A stretch of 42,403 nucleotides of DNA, taken from Candidatus Glassbacteria bacterium (GTDB lineage Bacteria > Gemmatimonadota > Glassbacteria > GWA2-58-10). Below the pieces are notes generated by a model that saw nothing but the letters and a program-made list of their open reading frames with translations, searched no databases and was not told the DNA's origin. Positions within the stretch are counted from its first letter, which is position 1. Every line of letters starts with the position of its first letter. Location of the stretch: contig VRUH01000025.1 in the NCBI GenBank assembly GCA_019456185.1, positions 10,281-52,683 on the forward strand. Direction: 5' to 3'. Both the position numbers and the translations under genes were made by a program. This document shows positions 9,261-16,608 of this stretch, one piece after another.

Positions 9261-9292
9261 AACCGGCTTGCCTGATGGGCGGCTGGTTTTTT
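9261..9292 (+). terminator. Probable terminator of the ubi cluster
   Basis: AACCGGCT at 9261-9268 can pair with GGCTGGTT at 9281-9288, including two G-U pairs. T residues run from 9287 to 9292. It lies about 165 bp after the ubiX stop on the same strand. Confidence 0.5.
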
Positions 9293-9325
9293 GTTGATGC
9301 ACAGATAGTTGGGATTGCCTGATAT

Positions 9326-9353
9326 AAAAAACCCGCCGGAGTGATCCGGCGGG
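9326..9353 (-). terminator. Strong intrinsic terminator of the 60-codon motility-like gene
   Basis: CCCGCCGGA (9332-9340) and TCCGGCGGG (9345-9353) form a perfect 9-bp stem with a GTGA loop. Six A residues at 9326-9331 become a T-run on the minus strand. It is 66 bp past the stop of the small gene. Confidence 0.85.
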
Positions 9354-9419
9354 CTGGTCCTGTGTCAGGTGAACCTGCGGTGTTCATCCGGCCTGCTTAA
9401 GAGCCGGACGAAATCACGC

Positions 9420-9602
9420 TCAGGCATACAGGTCTACTCCCGCACCATAGTTACTTCCCGGCAGGGGATGCGAGAGCCGAGGTTTGGGAGCACTAAGCAT
9501 TTTGACCGCGTTTTCGATGCCGGCCCGCTTGATGTTCCGTATTATGACCTGAAGCTGCAGCGGGTTCGCAACCGCAGAGGCCATCGATACATTCCCTGTC
9601 AT
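9420..9602 (-). CDS. Small protein resembling the YjfB-type putative motility family, 60 aa
   Basis: The chain begins MTGNVSMASAVANPLQLQV, has a helical middle and ends in GVDLYA. Length, Ala/Gln-rich start and the hydrophobic C-terminal tag resemble YjfB-like putative motility proteins; the match is by eye and function is unknown. It looks real despite its size. AAGGAGG sits at ideal distance from the ATG, a strong terminator follows, and a TAAAGTTT sigma-28-type -35 element precedes it. The SD lies in the loop of a perfect hairpin, suggesting translational control. It stands alone between ubiX and the folate genes. Confidence 0.65.
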   Translation of the reverse strand: MTGNVSMASAVANPLQLQVIIRNIKRAGIENAVKMLSAPKPRLSHPLPGSNYGAGVDLYA

Positions 9603-9624
9603 TTGTTACCTCCTTGTAACAAAT
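9601..9624 (-). promoter_or_regulatory. Hairpin presenting the SD of the small gene (candidate CsrA site)
   Basis: On the mRNA strand ATTTGTTAC and GTAACAAAT form a perfect 9-bp stem around the loop AAGGAG, which is the Shine-Dalgarno core; the first two bases of the start codon are in the 3' arm. The core UUACAAGGAGGU matches the CsrA consensus RUACARGGAUGU at 10 of 12 positions. Binding of a CsrA/RsmA protein here would block initiation. Regulator and effect are inferred. Confidence 0.6.
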
Positions 9625-9647
9625 TCAGGGCATGGTCCCTGTTATTT

Positions 9648-9675
9648 ATTTCGATATTTTTGAGGGCAAACTTTA
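9648..9675 (-). promoter_or_regulatory. Sigma-28-like promoter of the small gene
   Basis: On the minus strand TAAAGTTT (9675-9668) equals the sigma-28 -35 consensus. ATCGAAAT (9655-9648) keeps four of eight -10 positions, including CGA, with the spacer one base longer than ideal. The gene starts about 45 bp downstream. Confidence 0.4.
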
Positions 9676-9852
9676 GTATTTCTTTGTAAATCATACTGTT
9701 GGTTGCTTGGCAAGATTGCCCGGATCAGCCTGCCGGCCTGCGGCAAATGGATGAAACAGGGTTGAATTTTCAGCTCAGAGTAGTAAACTTGACTAGGTAT
9801 CGATTGAGACAGCCGCGTGAGTTATGCGGATTTATCCATTAAGGGGTATTGC

Positions 9853-10566
9853 ATGAAAAAAGCCGCTTTGGTCACCGGCGGAGCGAAAAGGATGGGTCGC
9901 GTGATAGCACTTCGCCTGGCCGGGCAGGGCTGGGATATCGTGCTGCACTACAGGTCATCGGCAGACGATGCGGAGCGGACCGCCAATGATATCCGTCGGC
10001 TCGGAGCGGCTTGCCACACCCTGCGCTGCGATCTGACGGAAATGGAACAGGTGCTGGACCTGGTGCCGAGGGCAGCGGAAGTTGCGGAAAACCTGGAGCT
10101 GCTGGTAAATAACGCATCGGTTTTCGAGCGCTCGGAGATTGCCGCCACCGATTCCGCCCTGTACGATTCTCAGATGGCGATCAACCTGCGGGCTCCGTTT
10201 TTCCTGTTGCGCGATTTTGCGAACAAATGCGCCCCGGGGCAGGTAATCAATCTGGTGGACACCCGGATCGGACGCGATGAATCGTCCTACGCGGCATACA
10301 CCCTGAGCAAGAAAGCACTGGCCGAACTGACCCGCATGGCCGCCCGTGAATTCGCACCGGAGCTGCGTGTCAACGCCGTGGCCCCGGGCCTGATCCTGCC
10401 GCCGCCCGCTGGAAGCGGGGAGCAGTTTGCAGGGATGGCCCGCAAGGTACCGCTGAAAGCTACCGGGAACCCGGATCAGATCGCCGATGCGGTGATGTTT
10501 CTGGTGGACAGCGAATTTATCACCGGCCAGGTGATTTACGTCGATGGAGGGGAGCACCTGCTGTGA
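9853..10566 (+). CDS. folM: SDR-family pteridine reductase (FolM/PTR1-like), 237 aa
   Basis: A short-chain dehydrogenase with the NADP-binding loop TGGAKRMG (8-15) followed by LHYRSS, and NNAS at 86-89. The catalytic Ser of ordinary SDRs is replaced by Asp136, with Tyr149 and Lys153 after it (VDTRIG then YTLSK). The Asp-to-Tyr spacing of 13 is that of PTR1 and FolM pteridine reductases. It would reduce dihydromonapterin or dihydrofolate with NADPH. The start at 9853 follows AAGGGG; an upstream ATG at 9817 has no ribosome binding site. The stop overlaps the folB GTG start, and folK follows, which supports a folate role. Confidence 0.85.
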   Translation: MKKAALVTGGAKRMGRVIALRLAGQGWDIVLHYRSSADDAERTANDIRRLGAACHTLRCDLTEMEQVLDLVPRAAEVAENLELLVNNASVFERSEIAATDSALYDSQMAINLRAPFFLLRDFANKCAPGQVINLVDTRIGRDESSYAAYTLSKKALAELTRMAAREFAPELRVNAVAPGLILPPPAGSGEQFAGMARKVPLKATGNPDQIADAVMFLVDSEFITGQVIYVDGGEHLL

Positions 10567-10919
10567 AACTGGCAACCGTAACCATCAAGGACCTGTGTCT
10601 GCGCTGCGTGATCGGTTTGAACGACTGGGAGCGCAAGGACAAACAGGACGTGGTAATCAATATCGAGTTCGATTTCGACGCGGAGCGGGCCGTGGCCGCC
10701 GACGACGGCGAGCTGACCGTGGATTACAAGACAATCACCAAACGGGTGATCGCCGGCGTGGAAGGCAGCAGCTTCAAGCTGCTTGAATCGCTGGCGGACC
10801 TTGTTCTGCGGCTCGTGATGGAAAGCGAGGGCGTTCTGCGCGCGACCGTGGAGGTGGACAAGCCCCACAGCCTGAGATTCGCTGAATCGGTATCGGTAAC
10901 ATTCTCAGCCGAAAGGTAA
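10563..10919 (+). CDS. folB: Dihydroneopterin aldolase FolB, 118 aa
   Basis: Converts dihydroneopterin to 6-hydroxymethyl-dihydropterin in folate synthesis. It begins VTIKDLCLRCVIGLNDWERK, with the family's early Glu in the WE pair. It continues LTVDYKTITKRV, the helix with the conserved Tyr-Lys region, and ends with the EVDKPHSLRFAESVSV strand typical of FolB. Length is normal. The GTG start overlaps the TGA of the pteridine reductase, so the genes are translationally coupled. Confidence 0.92.
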   Translation: MKLATVTIKDLCLRCVIGLNDWERKDKQDVVINIEFDFDAERAVAADDGELTVDYKTITKRVIAGVEGSSFKLLESLADLVLRLVMESEGVLRATVEVDKPHSLRFAESVSVTFSAER

Positions 10920-10922
10920 GCG

Positions 10923-11315
10923 ATGAACACCGCGGTTGTCTCGGTCGGATCGAATATCGAGCCGGAGCGAAACGTGCGGGCCGCGAAAGACCTGCTGGCC
11001 GCGGGCCACGAGCTGGTGAGCTGCTCGGAGTTCGTACGTACCGAACCGATCGGCCACCCGGAACAGCCTGATTTTCTGAACGGGGCGTTCCTGGTGCGCA
11101 CCGGCCTGAACCGTCGGGATTTCCGAGCCAGCCTCAAGGAGATCGAAAACCGGCTGGGACGGCTCAGGAGGCCGGACAAGTACGCCGCCCGCCGGATCGA
11201 CCTGGATATCGTAGTCTGGAACGGCCGGATTGTTGACCGGGACTACTATACGCGCGATTTCGTGCGCAGCGCCTGCCGGCAGCTTCTCCCCGACCTGGAG
11301 AACGGTCAGGGTTGA
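10923..11315 (+). CDS. folK: HPPK: 6-hydroxymethyl-dihydropterin pyrophosphokinase FolK, 130 aa
   Basis: Transfers pyrophosphate from ATP to 6-hydroxymethyl-dihydropterin, the step after FolB. It opens VSVGSNIEPERNV, has TEPIGHPEQPDFLNGA in the middle, and carries the family signature KYAARRIDLDIVVWNG with the two Mg-binding Asp. At 130 residues it is shorter than the usual 150-170, losing part of the C-terminal region. It starts 3 bp after folB in the same transcript. Confidence 0.92.
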   Translation: MNTAVVSVGSNIEPERNVRAAKDLLAAGHELVSCSEFVRTEPIGHPEQPDFLNGAFLVRTGLNRRDFRASLKEIENRLGRLRRPDKYAARRIDLDIVVWNGRIVDRDYYTRDFVRSACRQLLPDLENGQG

Positions 11316-11400
11316 GCCTGGCGGCGGCGCGAATTATTTTCCTCGGCGGAATCCGGACGCCATCATCATTGCCGCGCAAAAAAAGTCAGAAAGGAGCCGA

Positions 11401-11829
11401 ATGGCCCGGAGGAAAAAACTCAAGACCACGATGAGTGAGAAGAAAATCAGGGAAATGATTTTCGAGGCCGGAGAGCTGTGCCTGGAGAAGAAAGCGCTTG
11501 ACGTGGTCTTGCTCGATCTGCGCAAGATTTCCCAGATGACCGATTACTTCCTGATTACCAGCGGATATACAGACATTCACGTCCGCTCGGTGAGCGAGCA
11601 CGTGGAAGAGCAGCTGCGCGAACGTCACGGGATCAAGCCCTGGCATATCGAGGGACTTGAGAACGGGCGCTGGGTGCTGCTCGACTATGTCGATTTCGTG
11701 ATCCACATTTTTCAGCCCGAGGCGCGGGCGTTCTACCAGTTGGAGAAGCTGTGGATCGACGCCGTGCGGCACGAGATCGGCAGCGGCGAGGAGGAGGGAG
11801 CGGCGGCGCAGGGCAGTGAAGCGGGTTAA
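11401..11829 (+). CDS. rsfS: Ribosomal silencing factor RsfS, 142 aa
   Basis: Binds ribosomal protein L14 on the free 50S subunit and blocks joining with 30S. The core KALDVVLLDLRKISQMTDYFLITSGYT, then HVRSVSEHVEE, PWHIEGLENGRWVLLDY and VDFVIHIFQPEAR are clear family hallmarks; the C-terminus is an Ala/Glu-rich tail. ATG 11401 follows AAAGGAGCCGA. An upstream in-frame extension has no ribosome binding site. It lies 85 bp after folK and is likely the last gene of the folate transcript. Confidence 0.93.
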   Translation: MARRKKLKTTMSEKKIREMIFEAGELCLEKKALDVVLLDLRKISQMTDYFLITSGYTDIHVRSVSEHVEEQLRERHGIKPWHIEGLENGRWVLLDYVDFVIHIFQPEARAFYQLEKLWIDAVRHEIGSGEEEGAAAQGSEAG

Positions 11830-11916
11830 GGAGCTCTGTCCGAAGCGATAACATGATCTCCCGGTTTTCTACTTAAATCCTGCCAGCCTGCGTCCAATTT
11901 GTGAGTGTAATCCAAT

Positions 11917-12049
11917 ACACACCCCTGTGTCCCCTCTTTTTAGAGGGGAATAAAAACACCGGTTGCTCCGGGTCTGTGTCGATGAGTCACCAGCGGAAAA
12001 ATTCCCCTCTTGAGAGGGGTGACCCCGATAAATCGGGGTCGGGGTGTGT
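11917..12049. repeat. Palindromic repeat element flanking the nuclease gene (block A)
   Basis: The block starts ACACACCCC and ends GGGGTGTGT, inverted ends. It contains two CCCCTCTT...AGAGGGG palindromes (11931-11948 and 12004-12019) and a 3' hairpin GACCCCGATAAATCGGGGTC. A 40-bp unit-like stretch separates the palindromes. It ends 19 bp before the DUF559 start. Confidence 0.8.
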
Positions 12050-12068
12050 CAGGAGCAATAGTTCCAAC

Positions 12069-12437
12069 ATGAAAATACACTACAACCCCAAGTTGAAGCA
12101 GTTCGCTCGGGAACTTCGGAAAAACAGCACTCTGGCGGAGGTTTTGCTCTGGCAGCGTTTGCGAAATAAGCAGTTCCACGGTCTGGATTTTCACCGTCAG
12201 AAACCGATCGACGAATACGTAGTAGATTTCTTCTGCCCAAAACTGAAACTGGTTATAGAGGTTGACGGGCACAGCCACGACTTAAAACAGGCAGAAGACG
12301 AAAAGAGGCAGTCAAGACTTGAAGCGCTAGGTTTTATGGTGGTCAGGCTGCTGGATTCCGATGTAAAAACCAATCTGGATGGAGTTCTCAAGGCTCTGGA
12401 AAAAAAGTTTGAGTTGGCTAGGAAAGCAGGCCGCTGA
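12069..12437 (+). CDS. DUF559 family endonuclease-like protein, 122 aa
   Basis: Matches the DUF559 family of small proteins with a restriction-endonuclease (Vsr-like) fold. It opens with KLKQFARELRKNSTLAEVLLW, then has the nuclease core DEYVVDFFCPKLKLVIEVDG (Asp followed by ExD) and a late VVRLLDSDV strand. The ATG at 12069 is used because the frame upstream simply reads through the repeat block. The gene sits between two copies of one palindromic element, 19 bp from one and 11 bp from the other. A link between the nuclease and element spread is possible but not shown. Confidence 0.85.
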   Translation: MKIHYNPKLKQFARELRKNSTLAEVLLWQRLRNKQFHGLDFHRQKPIDEYVVDFFCPKLKLVIEVDGHSHDLKQAEDEKRQSRLEALGFMVVRLLDSDVKTNLDGVLKALEKKFELARKAGR

Positions 12438-12448
12438 CGCGGCCTTTT

Positions 12449-12939
12449 ACACACCCCTGTGTCCCCTCTTTTTAGAGGGGAATAAAAACAGTGGTTGCCC
12501 CGGGCCTGTGTAGATGGAGAGATCAGCGTAAAAAATCCCCTCTTGTTAGAGGGGAATAAAACCTCGGTTGCCCCGGTTCTGTGCAGGATAGCTATCAGTA
12601 AAAATTCCCCTCTTGTTAGAGGGGAATAAAAACACCGGTTGCCCCGGGCCTGTGTAGATGGAGAGATCAGCGTAAAAAATCCCCTCTTGTTAGAGGGGAA
12701 TAAAAACACCGGTTACCCCGGGCCTGTGTAGATGGAGAGATCAGCGTAAAAAATCCCCTCTTGTTAGAGGGGAATAAAAACACCGGTTACACCGGGCCTG
12801 TGTAGATGGAGACATCAGCGTAAAATTCCCCTCTTGTTAGAGGGGAATAAAACCTCGGTTGCCCCGGTTCTGTGCAAGATAGCTATCAGTAAAAAATCCC
12901 CTCTTGAGAGGGGTGCCTGCGCCAGCAGGCGGGGTGTGT
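12449..12939. repeat. Amplified palindromic repeat element (block B), seven palindromes
   Basis: It has the same ends as block A (ACACACCCC...GGGGTGTGT) but with internal amplification. CCCCTCTT(G)TTAGAGGGG-type palindromes begin at 12463, 12537, 12607, 12681, 12755, 12828 and 12898, spaced 74, 70, 74, 74, 73 and 70 bp. The units are of two kinds. One has CACCGGTTGCCCCGGGCC then TGTGTAGATGGAGA (73-74 bp). The other has CCTCGGTTGCCCCGG then GATAGCTATCAGT (70 bp). The order is 1-2-1-1-1-2. The last palindrome joins the 3' hairpin GCCTGCGCCAGCAGGC. Confidence 0.9.
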
Positions 12940-12963
12940 TATACTGAATTTTCTTAAAAAAGT

Positions 12964-13374
12964 TTACTGCTGCTTCCTCTCGGTGGCCACGGTTACCATC
13001 TCGATCCCGCTCTGGCGCGCCAGGTCCATCACCTCGATCACTTTCCCGTGGGTCACTTCCTTGTCCGCCTTCAAGTTCAGCACCGGCGGCTTGCCCTCGC
13101 CCAGCGACTGCTTGAACATCTCCGGCAGTTCGTCGACCCGCACCATCTGGTCGCCGAAATACAACTCGCCCTGGCTGGTCAGGTAAACGGTCATCGGCTC
13201 GGGGGCGTCGGAATCGGGCGGCTCGGCTCCGGATTCCGGCAGGTTGATCTTGAGCGCAGGCTGGTCCATGAACGTGGCGCTGACCATGAAGAAGATCAGC
13301 AGCAGGAACACCACGTCCACCAGCGAGATGATGTTGATTGCGGCCTTGCGCCTGTGGCGCTGGGAGAACTGCAT
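12964..13374 (-). CDS. exbD: ExbD/TolR-type energy-transducing protein, 136 aa
   Basis: An inner-membrane component that, with ExbB, couples the proton gradient to TonB. A short cytoplasmic start is followed by one transmembrane helix (about 15-36) with the functional Asp in SLVDVVFLLLIFFMV. A periplasmic domain ends the chain. Its start overlaps the exbB stop as TGATG, so translation is coupled. It is the last gene of tonB-exbB-exbD. Confidence 0.92.
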   Translation of the reverse strand: MQFSQRHRRKAAINIISLVDVVFLLLIFFMVSATFMDQPALKINLPESGAEPPDSDAPEPMTVYLTSQGELYFGDQMVRVDELPEMFKQSLGEGKPPVLNLKADKEVTHGKVIEVMDLARQSGIEMVTVATERKQQ

Positions 13375-14021
13375 CAGCGGCCAGCCCTCTGGGTCCCGGG
13401 TTTGACTGCCCTGGCCAGGCCGAAGCCGGAGAGCTTGTTCAGCAGGCAGCCGGCCCAGTACTCGAGGTCCATCACCAGCCCGTCCACTTTGTTGGTGAAA
13501 TAGTTATACGCCACCAGCGCGGGGATCCCGATACACAGGCCCGTGGCGGTGGTGACCAGCGCCACCATGATCCCGCCGGCCAGCGCGCTGGCCTGGCCGA
13601 TCCCGAACTGGGTGATATCGCGGAAGATCTGGATCATGCCCATCACGGTCCCCAGGATACCCAGCAGCGGGCTGATCCCGGCCACCGTTTCCAGGATCGC
13701 CAGTCCGCGCTCCAGCTGCCTTGTCTGCTGACGGCCGGTGTCGAGAATCGCTTCCTTGATCTCTTCTTTCGGCAGTTTTTTCATCTCCAGGGCGGTCAGC
13801 ACCACTGAGCTGAACGGTCCCTTGTTTTTTTCGCAGATCGAATAGGCCAGACCCAGGTCCTCGGGTCCCTTGATATTTTCGATCACCTGGGTGATATCCG
13901 GGCGGATCACTTTCGAGCGCCGCAGGTTCAGCGATCTTTCCACGATTATCGCCAGCGCCACCACGGAGCAGACCGCCAGCGGGTACATCAGCACACCGCC
14001 CTGCTGAAAAAGCTCGATCAT
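13374..14021 (-). CDS. exbB: ExbB/TolQ/MotA-family proton channel protein, 215 aa
   Basis: Three predicted transmembrane helices: one near the N-terminus (VLMYPLAVCSVVALAIIVE) and two in the second half. The conserved stretch TVAGISPLLGILGTVMGMI and the later LVTTATGLCIGIPALVAYNYF are the family's pore helices. The TolQ and MotA families share the fold, but the ExbD and TonB neighbours decide the call. Length is near the family norm. Confidence 0.92.
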   Translation of the reverse strand: MIELFQQGGVLMYPLAVCSVVALAIIVERSLNLRRSKVIRPDITQVIENIKGPEDLGLAYSICEKNKGPFSSVVLTALEMKKLPKEEIKEAILDTGRQQTRQLERGLAILETVAGISPLLGILGTVMGMIQIFRDITQFGIGQASALAGGIMVALVTTATGLCIGIPALVAYNYFTNKVDGLVMDLEYWAGCLLNKLSGFGLARAVKPGTQRAGR

Positions 14022-14046
14022 CTCTTAACCTGCCTTCAAGTCAAAT

Positions 14047-14964
14047 TTACCGGATAAATTCGTTGTAGAAAAATCCCGCCGTGATCTCCAGGTACTCGTC
14101 CGGGAAATCGCTCGGCAGGGGAATGAACGGGAACGTGGCTTTTATCGAATGCACGCTGGTGTTTTTCAGGGTCTCGTGCCCGGTGTAGGTTATCAGTACG
14201 AAATCGGTCAGCGAACCGTCCTGTTGAATCCTGAACCGCAGATACGTACGCCCGCGGATCAGGCCCATGTAGAACGCGGGCGGGGGATATATATTACGCT
14301 CGATCTTTTTTTTCAACTCTTTCAGATAGGGCGCCCAGTTCCAGTTATAGGTGGACAAGCTGAAATCGCTGCCCACCGGCGCGCGGCTCTGCCGGTTATC
14401 GAAACGGGGGGCGCGGGGTATGTAGGGACGGCCCTGCCGGCCTTGTGGTTGCTGCTGAGGCTGGGGTGGTTGTGGCTGCTGCTCCTTCTCCTTGGGAGTC
14501 AGCCTGCTGAGCGCCTCGAGCTGGCGCATCGGGTCGGCGGCCGTGCCGGTTTCGGTGCGTTCCGGCTCCACCAGTTCGCGTTCCTGCTGTTCGTGCTGAG
14601 GGCTTTCCGGCGTGCCGGGCGCGGCCGTGGATGGCTCCGGTTCCGGAGTCATCGCGGCGATCTCCGAGCGCCCTTCCTGGTAGGGCAGTCCCTCGGCCAG
14701 CTCTTGCGGGGCATCGGGGTTGCTGGCGGCCAGGTTCTTGTCCGAGATAAACGGGGTCACCTGTTCCACCGGGCTTTCAACAGCATCCTCGGGCGTATCC
14801 ACGAAAATGAAAGTCATCCTGTCCTGCTGGGCATCAGCCGCGGCCTGTGCGGCGCGGGCCTCGTCCGTGGATTCCATGAACACGCGCAATGGGACGAGCA
14901 GCAGCAGGACATGCAGCAGAATCGAAATCAGGAAAGTTTTTTTCAGGCTTATTTCGTCTGACAC
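14047..14964 (-). CDS. tonB: TonB-family energy transducer, 305 aa
   Basis: An N-terminal membrane anchor (KTFLISILLHVLLLLVPL) is followed by a long acidic and Pro/Gln-rich periplasmic linker with QQPQPPQPQQQPQ near residues 165-177. A C-terminal TonB domain follows (KIERNIYPP, LRFRIQQDGSLTDF, ending FFYNEFIR). It would carry energy from ExbB/ExbD to outer-membrane receptors; none is nearby, so the cargo is unknown. GTG start at 14964 with only a weak GGGTAG ahead. It is first in the tonB-exbB-exbD operon. Confidence 0.88.
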   Translation of the reverse strand: MSDEISLKKTFLISILLHVLLLLVPLRVFMESTDEARAAQAAADAQQDRMTFIFVDTPEDAVESPVEQVTPFISDKNLAASNPDAPQELAEGLPYQEGRSEIAAMTPEPEPSTAAPGTPESPQHEQQERELVEPERTETGTAADPMRQLEALSRLTPKEKEQQPQPPQPQQQPQGRQGRPYIPRAPRFDNRQSRAPVGSDFSLSTYNWNWAPYLKELKKKIERNIYPPPAFYMGLIRGRTYLRFRIQQDGSLTDFVLITYTGHETLKNTSVHSIKATFPFIPLPSDFPDEYLEITAGFFYNEFIR

Positions 14965-15431
14965 GGTTCTACCCGGGAATGTTATTTAGGAGGGCGGTGA
15001 AAAAATCTTTTCACCCGCCCGTATAGAAATGTATTGCTTTGATCGCTGTCAAGGGCAAGACAAGCCGTTCCAATTGTGACGTATCGAGATATTAAATGTT
15101 ATTAGCCTTGCTAGCTTTATGAACTGCTCCCTTTCGAATATGCTCTGAACGGCCCTTGACAGCTTGTTCCCCTTACCTTCATGGTTTTTCACAACTCTTT
15201 TAGCTGGACAGGATATGGTTGGTGGTAAATGTCAACATGCAAAAAGCCGGTATTCAGGAGTCAGAATGAAACAGTTGTCCCTGTACGTCCGATCGGCTTT
15301 TCCAGTATTTCGTTTTTTGATTCTGTCTCTTGTATTCTGTCTTTCGTTTTTCTCCCGACCTCTGTCTCATGACTCATGCCCTTACTACACCCCCGGCGCG
15401 CGGATAGTTCTCCGTCCCGCAGCCGCCAAAT
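14965..15431. other. Intergenic region upstream of tonB
   Basis: It contains an imperfect hairpin at about 14993-15022 (GGGCGG-TGAAAA paired with TTTTCA-CCCGCCC) that would sit in the tonB leader. On the minus strand a TTGACA lies near 15040 without a convincing -10 at normal spacing. The rest, to the end of the convergent-side metallophosphoesterase gene, shows no supported gene. Confidence 0.4.
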
Positions 15432-16385
15432 CTACTCGCCCGCCGGCCCGGCTCCGTGGAGTGTCCAGGTTGAGCGCAGGGTGTAGTTGCTCCCGCTGCC
15501 GTCGTCCCGCCACAGTTCCACTTCCGGCGTGCCGTCACCCACGGTTACGCGCATGAACGTGCTGGGCGCGCCCATGTCGCCCACGCCGCGGCTATGGCCC
15601 GAGTCCAGCTGCCAGACGCCGTTGAGATAGCTGACTGAGGCGTTGTGGGTGTGCCCGCAGAGGTAGACGGCGTCGTGCTCGCGCAGCAGGGCCATGAACC
15701 GGGCGTTGTTCTCTTCGTGCTCGTTGAGGCTGTCGTCGGCGTGACGCACCCGGCCGCTGCTCTCATCGGGCACGGGCACCACCGGTTCGTGGCCGGCGAC
15801 TATCTTGTACGGCTTCGTCGAGGCGGCCAGGTCGGCGGCCAGCCACTCGTAAAGCTCGTCAACCACGTCGCCGTTTGTCCCGATATCGCTGCTGCCGTCG
15901 TAGTACTGGTTGATCACCGAGAAGTGGGCCGGGCCGTAGTCAAACGAGAAAGTCGTTTCCACGCTGCCCTCGGGGCCGGTGCGAATGATACCCGGCAGCT
16001 TGTCGCCGCCGGCGTTGTACTCCCGCAGCCAGGCCATGTCCTCAGATGTTTCCGCTTCGTGGTTGCCGATCACCGGGTACCAGGCGTAATCGGCTCCGAT
16101 CAGCGAATCCAGCACCTCGCGAATATGCCACGGTGGGTCGATATCGCCGGGGCTGACCATGAATTCCCCCGCGCCGGCATCGACGATAGCCTGGACCACC
16201 TGGGCGAAATGCCGGCCGTCGCGATATTCCGGTTTCGCGAACTGGCGCATGTCACAGCTAACCAGGAAAGTGAAACCGCTGTCCTCGTTCGGACGGGCTT
16301 TGATTTTGAACTGACACGAAAACAATACACCCATGCTGACCAGCAAAAACGCGGACTTCCCGCCCCGGCTCCAGATCTTTCCCAT
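15432..16385 (-). CDS. Calcineurin-like metallophosphoesterase, probable lipoprotein, 317 aa
   Basis: A secreted or lipid-anchored phosphoesterase. The hydrophobic leader ends GVLFSC, a borderline lipobox. The motifs run in order: VSCDMRQF (Asp, but Arg in place of the usual His of DxH), SPGDID, IGNHEAE, AGHEPVV and CGHTHN. The first-motif change is seen in some branches of the superfamily and need not abolish activity. Substrate unknown. AAAGGAG lies just before the ATG. It is divergent from polA and has its own promoter. Confidence 0.85.
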   Translation of the reverse strand: MGKIWSRGGKSAFLLVSMGVLFSCQFKIKARPNEDSGFTFLVSCDMRQFAKPEYRDGRHFAQVVQAIVDAGAGEFMVSPGDIDPPWHIREVLDSLIGADYAWYPVIGNHEAETSEDMAWLREYNAGGDKLPGIIRTGPEGSVETTFSFDYGPAHFSVINQYYDGSSDIGTNGDVVDELYEWLAADLAASTKPYKIVAGHEPVVPVPDESSGRVRHADDSLNEHEENNARFMALLREHDAVYLCGHTHNASVSYLNGVWQLDSGHSRGVGDMGAPSTFMRVTVGDGTPEVELWRDDGSGSNYTLRSTWTLHGAGPAGE

Positions 16386-16459
16386 CGGTTGGTTCTCCTT
16401 TGTCAGACAACCTCGTCGACTCTCGGGTTACTCATTGTTTGCGGATTTTGTAGATTCCT

Positions 16460-16488
16460 ATTCTATAGCCGCTTACGTTACGTGTCAA
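16460..16488 (-). promoter_or_regulatory. Sigma-70-type promoter of the metallophosphoesterase gene
   Basis: On the minus strand TTGACA (16488-16483), a 17-bp spacer and TAGAAT (16465-16460) fit the housekeeping consensus, about 75 bp upstream of the start. Confidence 0.6.
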
Positions 16489-16608
16489 GCACTGCGCGGT
16501 CACTGTGAGATGGATAGATGCGAAAAAAACTTGACTTGCCGCACCGGGTCGGGCAATCATTCCAGTCCTGCAAAACGAGAGACGTTTTAACCGCGGATGG
16601 GAGGCCCC

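Noticed and set aside
11901-12068. N-terminal extension of the DUF559 protein
   Set aside because: The extra frame is translated repeat element (block A) and lacks family similarity; the ATG at 12069 gives the normal N-terminus.
12449-12939. CRISPR array
   Set aside because: Intervals between palindromes are themselves repeats of two types, not unique spacers, and no cas gene is nearby.
15164-15556. Plus-strand frame with a hydrophobic stretch overlapping the metallophosphoesterase 3' end
   Set aside because: Its C-terminal part is the antisense of a real gene and there is no ribosome binding site.
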